Of a stretch of DNA of 7,876 nt, positions 1 through 5,668 are shown piece after piece. Position 1 is the first letter of the stretch, and each line of letters begins with the position of its first letter. The stretch spans positions 324 to 8,199 of the forward strand of contig DPKT01000202.1 of NCBI GenBank assembly GCA_003542385.1. Direction: 5' to 3'. Origin of the DNA: Desulfomicrobium sp. GTDB lineage: Bacteria > Desulfobacterota > Desulfovibrionia > Desulfovibrionales > Desulfomicrobiaceae. Under the pieces are notes generated by a model that saw only the letters and a program-made list of their open reading frames with translations, made no database searches and was not told where the DNA came from. The position numbers and the translations under genes were made by a program.

Positions 1-340
1 CCTGCAGGGCGGCGGCATGACCGAGGGCATGCGCGAGAAGCAGACGGGCAAGCCCATCAAGAACGAGGCCGACAACGGCCTGAAGAACGTGCGCGGCAGC
101 CTGTCCATGGCCCGCACCCAGGTCGTCGACAGCGCGACCTCCCAGTTCTTCATCAACCTGCGCGACAACGCCTTTCTGGACCACGGCGCGCGGGACTTCG
201 GGTATGCCGTGTTCGCCCGCGTGACCGAGGGTCTGGAGGTCATGGACGCCATCGCCGCCGTGCCCACGGGCAACCACGGCTTTCATCAGGACGTGCCCAA
301 GGAGCCGGTCCTCATCACCCGCGTGTACGTAGAGGAGTAG
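1..340 (+). CDS. Cyclophilin-type peptidyl-prolyl cis-trans isomerase, 3' part
   Basis: The reading frame is open from the window edge (first full codon at position 2) and ends at TAG 338-340, so the N-terminal part of the gene lies outside. The visible 112 residues show the cyclophilin core: a QGGG motif right at the edge, then GSLSMAR, then the substrate-pocket segment DSATSQFFINL, and FLD, followed by the FGYAVFARVTEGLEVMD stretch typical of the family's last strands and helix. Proteins of this family catalyse cis-trans isomerisation of Xaa-Pro bonds during folding. The fragment resembles short bacterial single-domain PpiA/PpiB enzymes; it ends directly after the fold without an extra domain. 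Whether the enzyme is cytoplasmic or exported cannot be told because the N-terminus is missing. The next gene starts 3 bases after the stop, and its ribosome binding site lies inside the last codons here, so the two are probably co-transcribed and translationally coupled. Confidence 0.93.
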   Translation, partial: LQGGGMTEGMREKQTGKPIKNEADNGLKNVRGSLSMARTQVVDSATSQFFINLRDNAFLDHGARDFGYAVFARVTEGLEVMDAIAAVPTGNHGFHQDVPKEPVLITRVYVEE

Positions 341-343
341 GCC

Positions 344-1330
344 GTGGTGCGGCTGCGGACCGCCTTCCCCTTTTCCAGCGGCCACGTGCAGACGCTTTTC
401 CCCCACGTTTTCCGGGTCCGGGCGCGGGTGCCGTACGAGCGCCAGCGCCTGGAAACGTCGGACGGGGATTTCGTCGATCTGGACTGGTCGCGGACGGGGT
501 CGGACCGGCTGGCGCTCATCCTGCACGGTCTGGAGGGGCACTCGCGCAGCAAGTACGTGCTCGGCATGGCCAGGGCCGCCCGGCATCACGGCCTGGATGT
601 CCTGGCCATGAACCACCGCAGCTGCGGCGGCGAACTCAACCGCAAGCCGACCATGTACCACTCGGGCTGGACCCGGGACCTGCATGAGGTCCTGCTCATG
701 GTCGAGTCCCTGGGGCGCTACCGCAGCGTCGACCTGGTGGGCTTCAGCCTCGGGGCCAACGTGGTGCTCAAGTACCTGGGCGAGGACCCGGCGCAGGTTC
801 CGGGCATCGTGCGCCGGGCGGTGGCCCTGTCCGTGCCGTGCGACCTGGAGGACGCGGCCGGGGCTCTGGAGCGCCCCGAGTGCGCCATCTACATGCGCTA
901 TCTGCTTGACCTGCTGCGAAAGAAGATTATCCGGAAGAGTCGGGTTTTTCCCGGTGTCTTCGACCTGACGGACATGCGCAGGCTGCGGACCTTTCGCCAG
1001 TTCGACGACAGGTTCACGGCGCCCATGCACGGTTTCCGTGACGCCCTCGATTACTGGCGGCGCTCCAGTTCCAGGCAGTTCCTGTCCCGGATCGAGCGCA
1101 GGACATGCCTCATCAACGCCGTCAACGACCCCTTCCTGGGTCCGCACTGCTTCCCCGTGGACGAGGTCCGCGCCAACGATGCCGTTTCGATGGTCATGCC
1201 GGAGACCGGCGGGCACGTCGGTTTCGTGGGTTCCGGGAGCCCCGGGTGGATGTACTGGTCGGAGTGGATGGCCATGCGTTTTGTGCAGGATCCGGACTGT
1301 TCCGATGTGCAAAATTGTGCCGTTCATTGA
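344..1330 (+). CDS. YheT-type alpha/beta hydrolase
   Basis: This 328-residue protein is an alpha/beta hydrolase of the YheT/COG0429 type (family members are described as putative esterases or abhydrolase-domain proteins). Visible landmarks are the oxyanion-side HGLEGHSRSKY (61-71), the NHRSCGG segment (90-96, usually NxRGCxG), YHSGWTRDL (105-113), the nucleophile elbow GFSLGAN with Ser135, NDPF with Asp262, and GGHVGF with His291, giving a complete Ser-Asp-His triad in the usual order. No signal peptide or membrane segment is seen, so it is probably cytoplasmic. The natural substrate is unknown for most of the family. The GTG at 344 is preferred because AGAGGAG (331-337) lies 6 bases before it; a second GTG at 347 is an alternative. 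It follows the isomerase gene almost without gap. The last 12 or so residues (after the Trp-rich WMYWSEW) look like a non-conserved tail. No clear terminator follows. Confidence 0.9.
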   Translation: MVRLRTAFPFSSGHVQTLFPHVFRVRARVPYERQRLETSDGDFVDLDWSRTGSDRLALILHGLEGHSRSKYVLGMARAARHHGLDVLAMNHRSCGGELNRKPTMYHSGWTRDLHEVLLMVESLGRYRSVDLVGFSLGANVVLKYLGEDPAQVPGIVRRAVALSVPCDLEDAAGALERPECAIYMRYLLDLLRKKIIRKSRVFPGVFDLTDMRRLRTFRQFDDRFTAPMHGFRDALDYWRRSSSRQFLSRIERRTCLINAVNDPFLGPHCFPVDEVRANDAVSMVMPETGGHVGFVGSGSPGWMYWSEWMAMRFVQDPDCSDVQNCAVH

Positions 1331-1375
1331 TGTGCCGGCGCGTTCTTGTGCATTTTCGTGCACGCATGTGTACGC
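1282..1375 (+). promoter_or_regulatory. Candidate activator-binding cluster upstream of the protease
   Basis: The pentamer TGTGC occurs at 1282, 1306, 1316, 1331 and 1347, with the variant CGTGC at 1357. Within this cluster are small palindromes: GCAAAATTGTGC (1309-1320, 10 of 12 bases symmetric), GTGCA-TTTTCG-TGCAC (1348-1363) and GTGCAC-GCAT-GTGTAC (1358-1373, one mismatched pair). The cluster straddles the hydrolase stop and sits about 70-160 bases before the inferred start of transcription at about 1444, the place where enhancer-binding proteins for sigma-54 promoters usually bind. The repeats are seen directly; the role is inferred, and part of the cluster is in coding sequence. Confidence 0.35.
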
Positions 1376-1417
1376 AGACCGTCCCGCTGCATAGCGCGGC
1401 CGGGGCGGCACGCCGGG

Positions 1418-1433
1418 TGGCACGGCTCATGCT
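1418..1433 (+). promoter_or_regulatory. Sigma-54 (RpoN) promoter of the protease gene
   Basis: TGGCACG (1418-1424), then four bases, then ATGCT (1429-1433) matches the sigma-54 consensus TGGCACG-N4-TTGCW at all but one position (A for the first T of TTGC). The invariant GG (1419-1420) and GC (1431-1432) have the required 12-base offset. Transcription would start near 1444, leaving a leader of about 23 bases that contains the GGAGG ribosome binding site (1456-1460). The element is in the intergenic gap and properly oriented, which makes a chance match less likely. No convincing sigma-70 pair is seen in the same gap. Confidence 0.72.
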
Positions 1434-1466
1434 TTTGCTTTCTCCTCGTAGCAACGGAGGTATCTC

Positions 1467-2888
1467 ATGAAATACGCAATTCGTTCCCTGGCCTTGCTTT
1501 GCCTGTTCCTGGCGTCGGCCGCCACGGCCGCCCAATTGCCTGACTTCACGGACCTGGCCGAGACATCGGGCCGGGCCGTGGTCAACATCAGCACGGTCAA
1601 GGTGGTCAAGGGCCAGCCGGACATGCAGCAGTTTTTCCGCCAGGGGCCGCGCGGCCAGCACCCCTTCGGCGACTTTTTCGACCAGTTCGAGCGCTTCTTC
1701 GGCGAACAGGGGCGCGTGCCCCGCGAGCAGCGCTCCCTGGGATCGGGCTTCGTCATGTCGCCCGACGGGTACATCGTGACCAACAACCACGTCGTCGAAG
1801 GCGCCGATTCCATCAAGGTCAATCTGCGCGCCGACGGCAACGGCGAGGTGTCCTACGACGCCGAGATCGTGGGAACGGACAAGGAGACCGACCTGGCCCT
1901 GCTCAAGATCGCGCCCAAGGGGACCCTGCCGTACCTGGCCTTCGGCGATTCCGACGCCCTCAAGGTCGGCCAGTGGGTCATGGCCATCGGCAACCCCTTC
2001 GGCCTGGACCACACCGTCACTGCCGGCATCGTCAGCGCCAAGGGCCGGACCATCGGCGCAGGCCCCTACGACAACTTCATCCAGACCGACGCCTCCATCA
2101 ACCCCGGCAACAGCGGCGGGCCCCTCATCAACCTCGACGGCCAGGTCATCGGCATCAACACGGCCATCATCGCCTCGGGGCAGGGCATCGGCTTCGCCAT
2201 CCCCAGCCGTCTGGCCCGGCAGGTCATCGACCAGCTCAAGGAATACAAGACCGTCAAGCGCGGCTGGCTCGGCGTGTCCATCCAAGACGTGGACGCCAAC
2301 TCCGCCAAGGCCCTGGGCCTCAAGGACGCCAAGGGCGCGCTCGTGTCCTCGGTGACGCCCGGCGACCCGGCGGACAAGGCGGGAATCAGGGCCGGTGACG
2401 TCATCACGACCGTGGAAGGGGTCGAGGTGGCCGACGCCGGCGACCTGACCCGCAAGATCGGCGACCTGCTGCCCGGCGCCAAGGTCGGCGTGACCGTGTG
2501 GCGCGACGGCAAGACCGAGAAGCTGACCCTGGTCCTTGGCGAGCGCAACGCCGAGAAGGTGGCGCAGGCCCGCCCCGGCGGCTCTCCCGAGGCCCTCGGT
2601 GAAGCCGTGCTGGGGCTGAGCGTGCGGCCCGTGACCGAATCCGAGGCGGGAGCCCTGGAACTGGGCCGGGCCATGGGCCTTTTGGTGGTCGAAGTGGCCG
2701 ACGGCTCCCCCGCGGCTCAGAACGGCCTGGCCGCGGGAGACGTCATCCTGGAGGCCAACGGCAAGGCCGTGAACACGGCCAAGGCCCTGCAGGACGTCAT
2801 CTCCGGCGACGCCAAGGAAAAGGGCGTCGTCATGCTCCTCCTCAAACGACAGGGACGCAACGTGTTCCGGACCATCCCGCTGTCATGA
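1467..2888 (+). CDS. Periplasmic serine endoprotease, DegP/HtrA (Do) family
   Basis: This 473-residue precursor degrades, and in some family members also chaperones, misfolded envelope proteins. A signal peptide is visible (MKYAIRS, hydrophobic run 8-18, likely cleavage after Ala near 20-22). The trypsin-like domain carries His108 in TNNHVV, Asp142 in TDLALL and Ser216 in GNSGGP, a complete triad. The phenylalanine-rich segment 56-80 corresponds to the regulatory LA loop of DegP/DegQ. Two PDZ domains follow, about 267-355 (begins RGWLGV) and 380-470, the usual two-PDZ layout and length. The start at 1467 is supported by GGAGG (1456-1460) 6 bases upstream and by the signal peptide. It appears to be a monocistronic unit: sigma-54 promoter before, intrinsic terminator after. 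The symbol degP, degQ or htrA cannot be chosen from sequence alone. Confidence 0.95.
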   Translation: MKYAIRSLALLCLFLASAATAAQLPDFTDLAETSGRAVVNISTVKVVKGQPDMQQFFRQGPRGQHPFGDFFDQFERFFGEQGRVPREQRSLGSGFVMSPDGYIVTNNHVVEGADSIKVNLRADGNGEVSYDAEIVGTDKETDLALLKIAPKGTLPYLAFGDSDALKVGQWVMAIGNPFGLDHTVTAGIVSAKGRTIGAGPYDNFIQTDASINPGNSGGPLINLDGQVIGINTAIIASGQGIGFAIPSRLARQVIDQLKEYKTVKRGWLGVSIQDVDANSAKALGLKDAKGALVSSVTPGDPADKAGIRAGDVITTVEGVEVADAGDLTRKIGDLLPGAKVGVTVWRDGKTEKLTLVLGERNAEKVAQARPGGSPEALGEAVLGLSVRPVTESEAGALELGRAMGLLVVEVADGSPAAQNGLAAGDVILEANGKAVNTAKALQDVISGDAKEKGVVMLLLKRQGRNVFRTIPLS

Positions 2889-2891
2889 TCC

Positions 2892-2917
2892 AAAAGCGCC
2901 CGGAAGGGCGCTTTTTT
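2892..2917 (+). terminator. Intrinsic terminator after the protease gene
   Basis: AAAAGCGCCC (2892-2901), loop GGAA (2902-2905) and GGGCGCTTTT (2906-2915) form a perfect 10-bp stem whose 3' side runs into six Ts (2912-2917). It begins 4 bases after the protease stop codon and ends 13 bases before the preferred ispE start, so there is no room for a separate promoter between them. Confidence 0.9.
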
Positions 2918-2929
2918 GCGAGGGCTAAC

Positions 2930-3814
2930 ATGTCGCAGGAGCTTACGGCCGGCTGTAAGGTCAACCTCTACCTGGACATTGTCGGGGTGCGGGCTGACGG
3001 GTATCACGAGATCGAAAGCCTCTTCTACCCGCTGCCCTCGCCCTGCGACGTCCTGACGCTGGCCGAGGGCGGGGAGGGCTTTCGTCTGACCTGCTCGGAC
3101 CCTTCACTGGCCGCGGGCGAAAACATCCTGACCCGGGCCTACGAACGCTTTGCCGGGGCCACGGGTTTCGCACCCGGCCTGGCCGTGCACCTGGACAAGG
3201 GAATCCCCATGGGCGCGGGCCTCGGCGGGGGCAGCAGCGATGCCGCCACGCTGCTGCGGTGGCTCAACGGCAGGGCCGGAGACAAGGCTTTGAGCTCTGG
3301 GGAACTGGCGGACCTGGCCCTGTCCCTGGGGGCCGACGTGCCCTTTTTCCTGGACAACGTCCCGGCCTGGGTAACGGGCATCGGCGAAGTGCTTGAACCC
3401 GTGCCCGCGAGCCTGGACGACTATGTCGTTCTGGTCGTCTGTCCGCAGGTGCACGTCAACACGGCTTGGGCCTACAGGCGCTACGACGAGATGCTGGCGC
3501 AGGGACTGGTGCGTCCAAGAAAAGAGTTGACACTGAATTTTAGCCCTATTAAGAATCTTTGCTTCACGAAACCGCCCGAGCTCTGGAACAGCTTTGAGGA
3601 AGTCGTTTTTCAAGAATTTCCAGTGCTTTACGGTATCAAAGAGCTGATTCTGGATGGTTTTGCCGATGCATGTGTCATGAGCGGCAGCGGCTCCAGCTTC
3701 GTGGCTCTTTTTTCGTCTTCCGAGAATGCCGCGCGTTGCGCCGGCAGGCTGCGCTCCCTCGGGCACGCCTGCTTCGGCATTCGTTCCGGGAGGCCCGTGC
3801 GGCTGGATTCGTGA
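2930..3814 (+). CDS. ispE: 4-diphosphocytidyl-2-C-methyl-D-erythritol kinase
   Basis: IspE phosphorylates the 2-hydroxyl of CDP-methylerythritol with ATP, the fourth step of the non-mevalonate (MEP) isoprenoid pathway in the cytoplasm. With the start used here it has 294 residues, near the family norm. It shows the GHMP-kinase signatures: AGCKVNLYL with the expected catalytic Lys10, ADGYHE (22-27), the glycine-rich ATP loop PMGAGLGGGSSDAA (93-106), GADVPFF with the expected catalytic Asp136, and the C-terminal MSGSGSS loop (250-256). ATG 2930 is chosen because GAGGG (2920-2924) precedes it and homologues begin just before AGCKVNLYL. An in-frame ATG at 2885 overlaps the protease stop, but its extra 15 residues are only the translated terminator (KRPEGRFF) and it lacks a ribosome binding site. 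The stretch 3515-3670 is markedly more AT-rich than the rest of the gene. Confidence 0.95.
   Translation: MSQELTAGCKVNLYLDIVGVRADGYHEIESLFYPLPSPCDVLTLAEGGEGFRLTCSDPSLAAGENILTRAYERFAGATGFAPGLAVHLDKGIPMGAGLGGGSSDAATLLRWLNGRAGDKALSSGELADLALSLGADVPFFLDNVPAWVTGIGEVLEPVPASLDDYVVLVVCPQVHVNTAWAYRRYDEMLAQGLVRPRKELTLNFSPIKNLCFTKPPELWNSFEEVVFQEFPVLYGIKELILDGFADACVMSGSGSSFVALFSSSENAARCAGRLRSLGHACFGIRSGRPVRLDS
3527..3556 (+). promoter_or_regulatory. Possible internal promoter in ispE for tRNA-Gln and prs
   Basis: A perfect TTGACA (3527-3532) is followed after 18 bases by AAGAAT (3551-3556, 4 of 6 matches to TATAAT). It lies in the locally AT-rich part of ispE, about 380 bases before the tRNA. In E. coli, as I recall, prs has a promoter inside the upstream ispE reading frame, which gives this weak match some plausibility. 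The -10 is poor. Confidence 0.25.
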
Positions 3815-3837
3815 GGGTTTTCTGGTCGGGCTGCGGG

Positions 3838-3867
3838 TCGACAAACCTGGCGGTCTTTTTGTTTTAC
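3838..3867 (+). promoter_or_regulatory. Weak candidate promoter before tRNA-Gln
   Basis: TCGACA (3838-3843, 5 of 6 to TTGACA) and TTTTAC (3862-3867, 3 of 6) are separated by 18 bases and followed by a GC-rich stretch (GGGGGAGCCG) like the discriminators of stable-RNA promoters. Transcription would begin near 3874, about 34 bases before the tRNA. The -10 match is weak, so read-through from ispE is equally possible. Confidence 0.27.
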
Positions 3868-3907
3868 TCGGGGGAGCCGTAGGTCGGACAGGCCGGGCGA
3901 CCTGTGT

Positions 3908-3983
3908 TGGGGCGTCGCCAAGCTGGCAAGGCAACGGGTTTTGGTTCCGTCATTCGGAGGTTCGAATCCTCCCGCCCCAGCCA
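3908..3983 (+). tRNA. tRNA-Gln (anticodon UUG), CCA encoded
   Basis: The 76-base sequence folds as a complete tRNA. The acceptor arm TGGGGCG (3908-3914) pairs fully with CGCCCCA (3973-3979), followed by discriminator G3980 and an encoded CCA (3981-3983). The anticodon stem ACGGG/TCCGT encloses the loop TTTTGGT (3939-3945) with anticodon TTG (3941-3943), reading CAA and by wobble CAG. The T arm carries GGTTCGAATCC (3959-3969), and the D arm has GCCAAGCTGGCAAGGC. The weak U-A first pair with G discriminator is typical of tRNA-Gln. It ends only 20 bases before prs, so it is probably cut out of a shared transcript. The same order, ispE - tRNA-Gln - prs - rplY - pth, is recalled from Pseudomonas, implying an old arrangement. 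Confidence 0.97.
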
Positions 3984-4003
3984 TACATTTTCAAGGAAAG
4001 ACT

Positions 4004-4948
4004 ATGCCACGCGTCGGTGAACTGAAAATCGTCACGGGGACCGCAAACCCCGCCCTGGCCGCCCGCATCTGCGATCATCTGGGCTGCAAGATCACCCCGT
4101 CCTTGGTCGACGTTTTCAGCGACGGCGAGATTCGGGTCGAAATGGGCGCCAATGTGCGCGGCGACGACGTGTACGTGGTTCAGTCCACGTGCGCACCGGT
4201 CAATCACAATCTGATGGAACTGTGCCTCATGCTGGATGCCTTGAAGCGTGCCAGCGCCGGCCGCGTGACCGCTGTGGTGCCGTACTTCGGGTACGCCCGG
4301 CAGGACCGCAAGGTCGTGCCCAGGGTGCCCATCAGCGCCAAGCTGGTCGCCGACTTCATCTCCGCGGCGGGCGTGGACCGCGTGCTGACCATCGATCTGC
4401 ACTCGGGCCAGATTCAGGGATTTTTCGACAAGCCCGTCGACAACCTGTACGCCGCCCAGGTGCTGCTCGAATACATCCGCAAGCTCGGCGACAACCTCAT
4501 CGTTGTCTCCCCCGACGCCGGCGGCACGGAACGCGCCAGGGCCTACGCCAAGCGCCTGGGTGTAGGGCTGGCCATCGTCGACAAGCGTCGCGAGGGTCCC
4601 AACAAGGCCCATGCCATGCAGCTCATCGGCGACGTCAAGGGCAAGATCGCCGTTGTCCTCGACGACATGATCGACACGGCCGGGACCATGACCGAAGCCG
4701 GCAACCTGCTGGCCGAAAACGGAGCCCAGGACGTGGTGGCCTGCGCCTCCCACGCGGTTCTGTCGGGGCCTGCGGTGGAACGGTTGAACAATTCGGCCTT
4801 CTCGCAGGTCATCGTGACCGACACGATCCCGCTCAACCAGCAGGCTGTGGCCAGTGAAAAGTTCAAGGTAATTTCCGTTGGCAGTCTCATTGCCAAGGCT
4901 ATTCACAATATCCATTCCGAATCTTCGGTCAGCGTTCTGTTCAGCTGA
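4004..4948 (+). CDS. prs: Ribose-phosphate pyrophosphokinase (PRPP synthetase)
   Basis: Prs transfers pyrophosphate from ATP to ribose 5-phosphate, making PRPP for purine, pyrimidine, histidine, tryptophan and NAD synthesis in the cytoplasm. The 314-residue product has the length of class I enzymes and all their motifs: FSDGE (38-42), YARQDRK of the ATP site (97-103), DLHSGQIQGFF with metal-binding His133 (131-141), the flexible catalytic loop DKRR (193-196; Lys194 and Arg196 correspond to the E. coli residues), and the PRPP loop VVLDDMIDTAGTM (217-229). ATG 4004 is preferred over upstream in-frame starts because AAGGA (3993-3997) lies 6 bases before it and because the upstream frame runs back into the tRNA. 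It sits directly behind tRNA-Gln and 50 bases before rplY, consistent with one transcript. Confidence 0.97.
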   Translation: MPRVGELKIVTGTANPALAARICDHLGCKITPSLVDVFSDGEIRVEMGANVRGDDVYVVQSTCAPVNHNLMELCLMLDALKRASAGRVTAVVPYFGYARQDRKVVPRVPISAKLVADFISAAGVDRVLTIDLHSGQIQGFFDKPVDNLYAAQVLLEYIRKLGDNLIVVSPDAGGTERARAYAKRLGVGLAIVDKRREGPNKAHAMQLIGDVKGKIAVVLDDMIDTAGTMTEAGNLLAENGAQDVVACASHAVLSGPAVERLNNSAFSQVIVTDTIPLNQQAVASEKFKVISVGSLIAKAIHNIHSESSVSVLFS

Positions 4949-4961
4949 GCGCGGTCCAAAA

Positions 4962-4974
4962 GAAAATGATTTTC
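4962..4974. promoter_or_regulatory. Fur-like 6-1-6 palindrome between prs and rplY
   Basis: GAAAAT-G-ATTTTC is a perfect 6-1-6 inverted repeat in the short AT-rich gap, 24 bases before the rplY start. It differs from the classic Fur core GATAAT-N-ATTATC by one base per arm, and it resembles the Fur sites I recall being predicted for Desulfovibrio. No clear promoter accompanies it, and AT-rich palindromes of this size can arise by chance. Confidence 0.25.
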
Positions 4975-4998
4975 AGTTGATGAATAAAGGAGAAAAGC

Positions 4999-5589
4999 AT
5001 GTCTGAAGTCACAAGTTTGCAGTTGACGCATCGTGAGGAAAGGGGGAAAGGCCCCTGCGCTCGTTTGCGTGCCAATGGTTTGGTTCCCGGAGTATTCTAC
5101 AATTCGAAGGGTGAAAACATCTCCTTTACTGTAGACAACATGGCTTTGGGCAAGGTTTTCGAGAAAGTTCGCTACTCGAAGATGCTTGAGTTGCAGATCG
5201 AAGTCGACGGCCAGGTGCAGAAGCGCAACGCCCTGTTCAAGAAGCTCGTCAAACACCCGGTCAAGCGCCGCTACGACCATGTCGACTTCATCGGCATCGA
5301 GCTCGACAAGGAAGTGCAGGTCACCATCCCCGTCGAGACCGTGGGCCGCGCCAAGGGCGTTGTGCTCGGCGGCAAGCTGGAGATCCTCGAAGAGCGCGTC
5401 ATGGTGCGCTGCCTGCCGACCATAATCCCCGATTCCGTCGTCGTGGACGTGACGGACCTGGATATCAACGACAAGGTTTTCGTCGACCAGCTGGCCCTGC
5501 CCGAAGGGGTCAAGGCCGTTTTCGACCGCAACTTCGCCGTTCTCATCATTCAGACAGCCCGCGGGGCCAAGGCCGGCGAGGAAGAATAG
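4999..5589 (+). CDS. rplY: Large-subunit ribosomal protein L25, long CTC/TL5 form
   Basis: L25 binds 5S rRNA in the 50S subunit. The 196-residue product is the long form (general stress protein CTC of Bacillus, TL5 of Thermus), with an N-terminal L25 domain (about 1-95: EERGKGPCARLRANGLVPGVFY, later KHPVKRRYDHVDF at 85-97) and a C-terminal beta-rich domain (about 100-188: VQVTIPVETVGRAKGVVLGG, then VVVDVTDLDINDKVFVDQLALPEGV). It ends in a short acidic tail, GEEE. The start at 4999 is fixed by the strong AAAGGAG (4986-4992) 6 bases upstream and by family alignment. The first 60 codons are less GC-rich than the rest, as is common near translation starts. The neighbours prs and pth are the usual ones for this gene. 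A strong hairpin follows 10 bases after the stop. Confidence 0.95.
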   Translation: MSEVTSLQLTHREERGKGPCARLRANGLVPGVFYNSKGENISFTVDNMALGKVFEKVRYSKMLELQIEVDGQVQKRNALFKKLVKHPVKRRYDHVDFIGIELDKEVQVTIPVETVGRAKGVVLGGKLEILEERVMVRCLPTIIPDSVVVDVTDLDINDKVFVDQLALPEGVKAVFDRNFAVLIIQTARGAKAGEEE

Positions 5590-5599
5590 TCTTTCCTCA

Positions 5600-5628
5600 C
5601 CGAAGGCCCCGCCCGGCGGGGCCTTCGG
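5600..5628 (+). terminator. Strong GC hairpin after rplY, no T-tract
   Basis: CCGAAGGCCCCGC (5600-5612) pairs perfectly over 13 bp with GCGGGGCCTTCGG (5616-5628) around a three-base loop (CCG). The bases that follow (ATCCGCATTTCC) contain no run of Ts, so it is not a textbook intrinsic terminator. It may end transcription weakly, protect the 3' end of rplY mRNA, or attenuate read-through into pth, whose start is 40 bases further on. Confidence 0.6.
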
Positions 5629-5668
5629 ATCCGCATTTCCGCTTCATCACTTTTCCTGACGGTTCCCC

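Noticed and set aside
510..525. Sigma-54-like TGGCGC-N6-TGCA inside the hydrolase gene
   Set aside because: It has three mismatches to TGGCACG-N4-TTGCA, lies deep in coding sequence and has no gene start behind it; such matches occur by chance in GC-rich coding DNA.
1194..2285. Long minus-strand frame (363 codons) opposite the protease gene
   Set aside because: It is a GC-rich antisense shadow: the plus strand encodes a complete protease with signal peptide, triad and PDZ domains, and the minus product is an Asp/Gly/Ala-rich string with no family features.
2885..2929. ispE start at ATG 2885 overlapping the protease stop
   Set aside because: The extra residues are the translated terminator hairpin, there is no ribosome binding site before 2885, and homologues start near 2930.
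3941..4003. N-terminal extension of prs back to 3941
   Set aside because: It would be translated from within tRNA-Gln; ATG 4004 has AAGGA at proper spacing and the usual N-terminus.
3950..4915. Minus-strand frame of 321 codons opposite prs and tRNA-Gln
   Set aside because: It runs through the tRNA gene and mirrors prs codon bias; prs on the plus strand has every expected motif.
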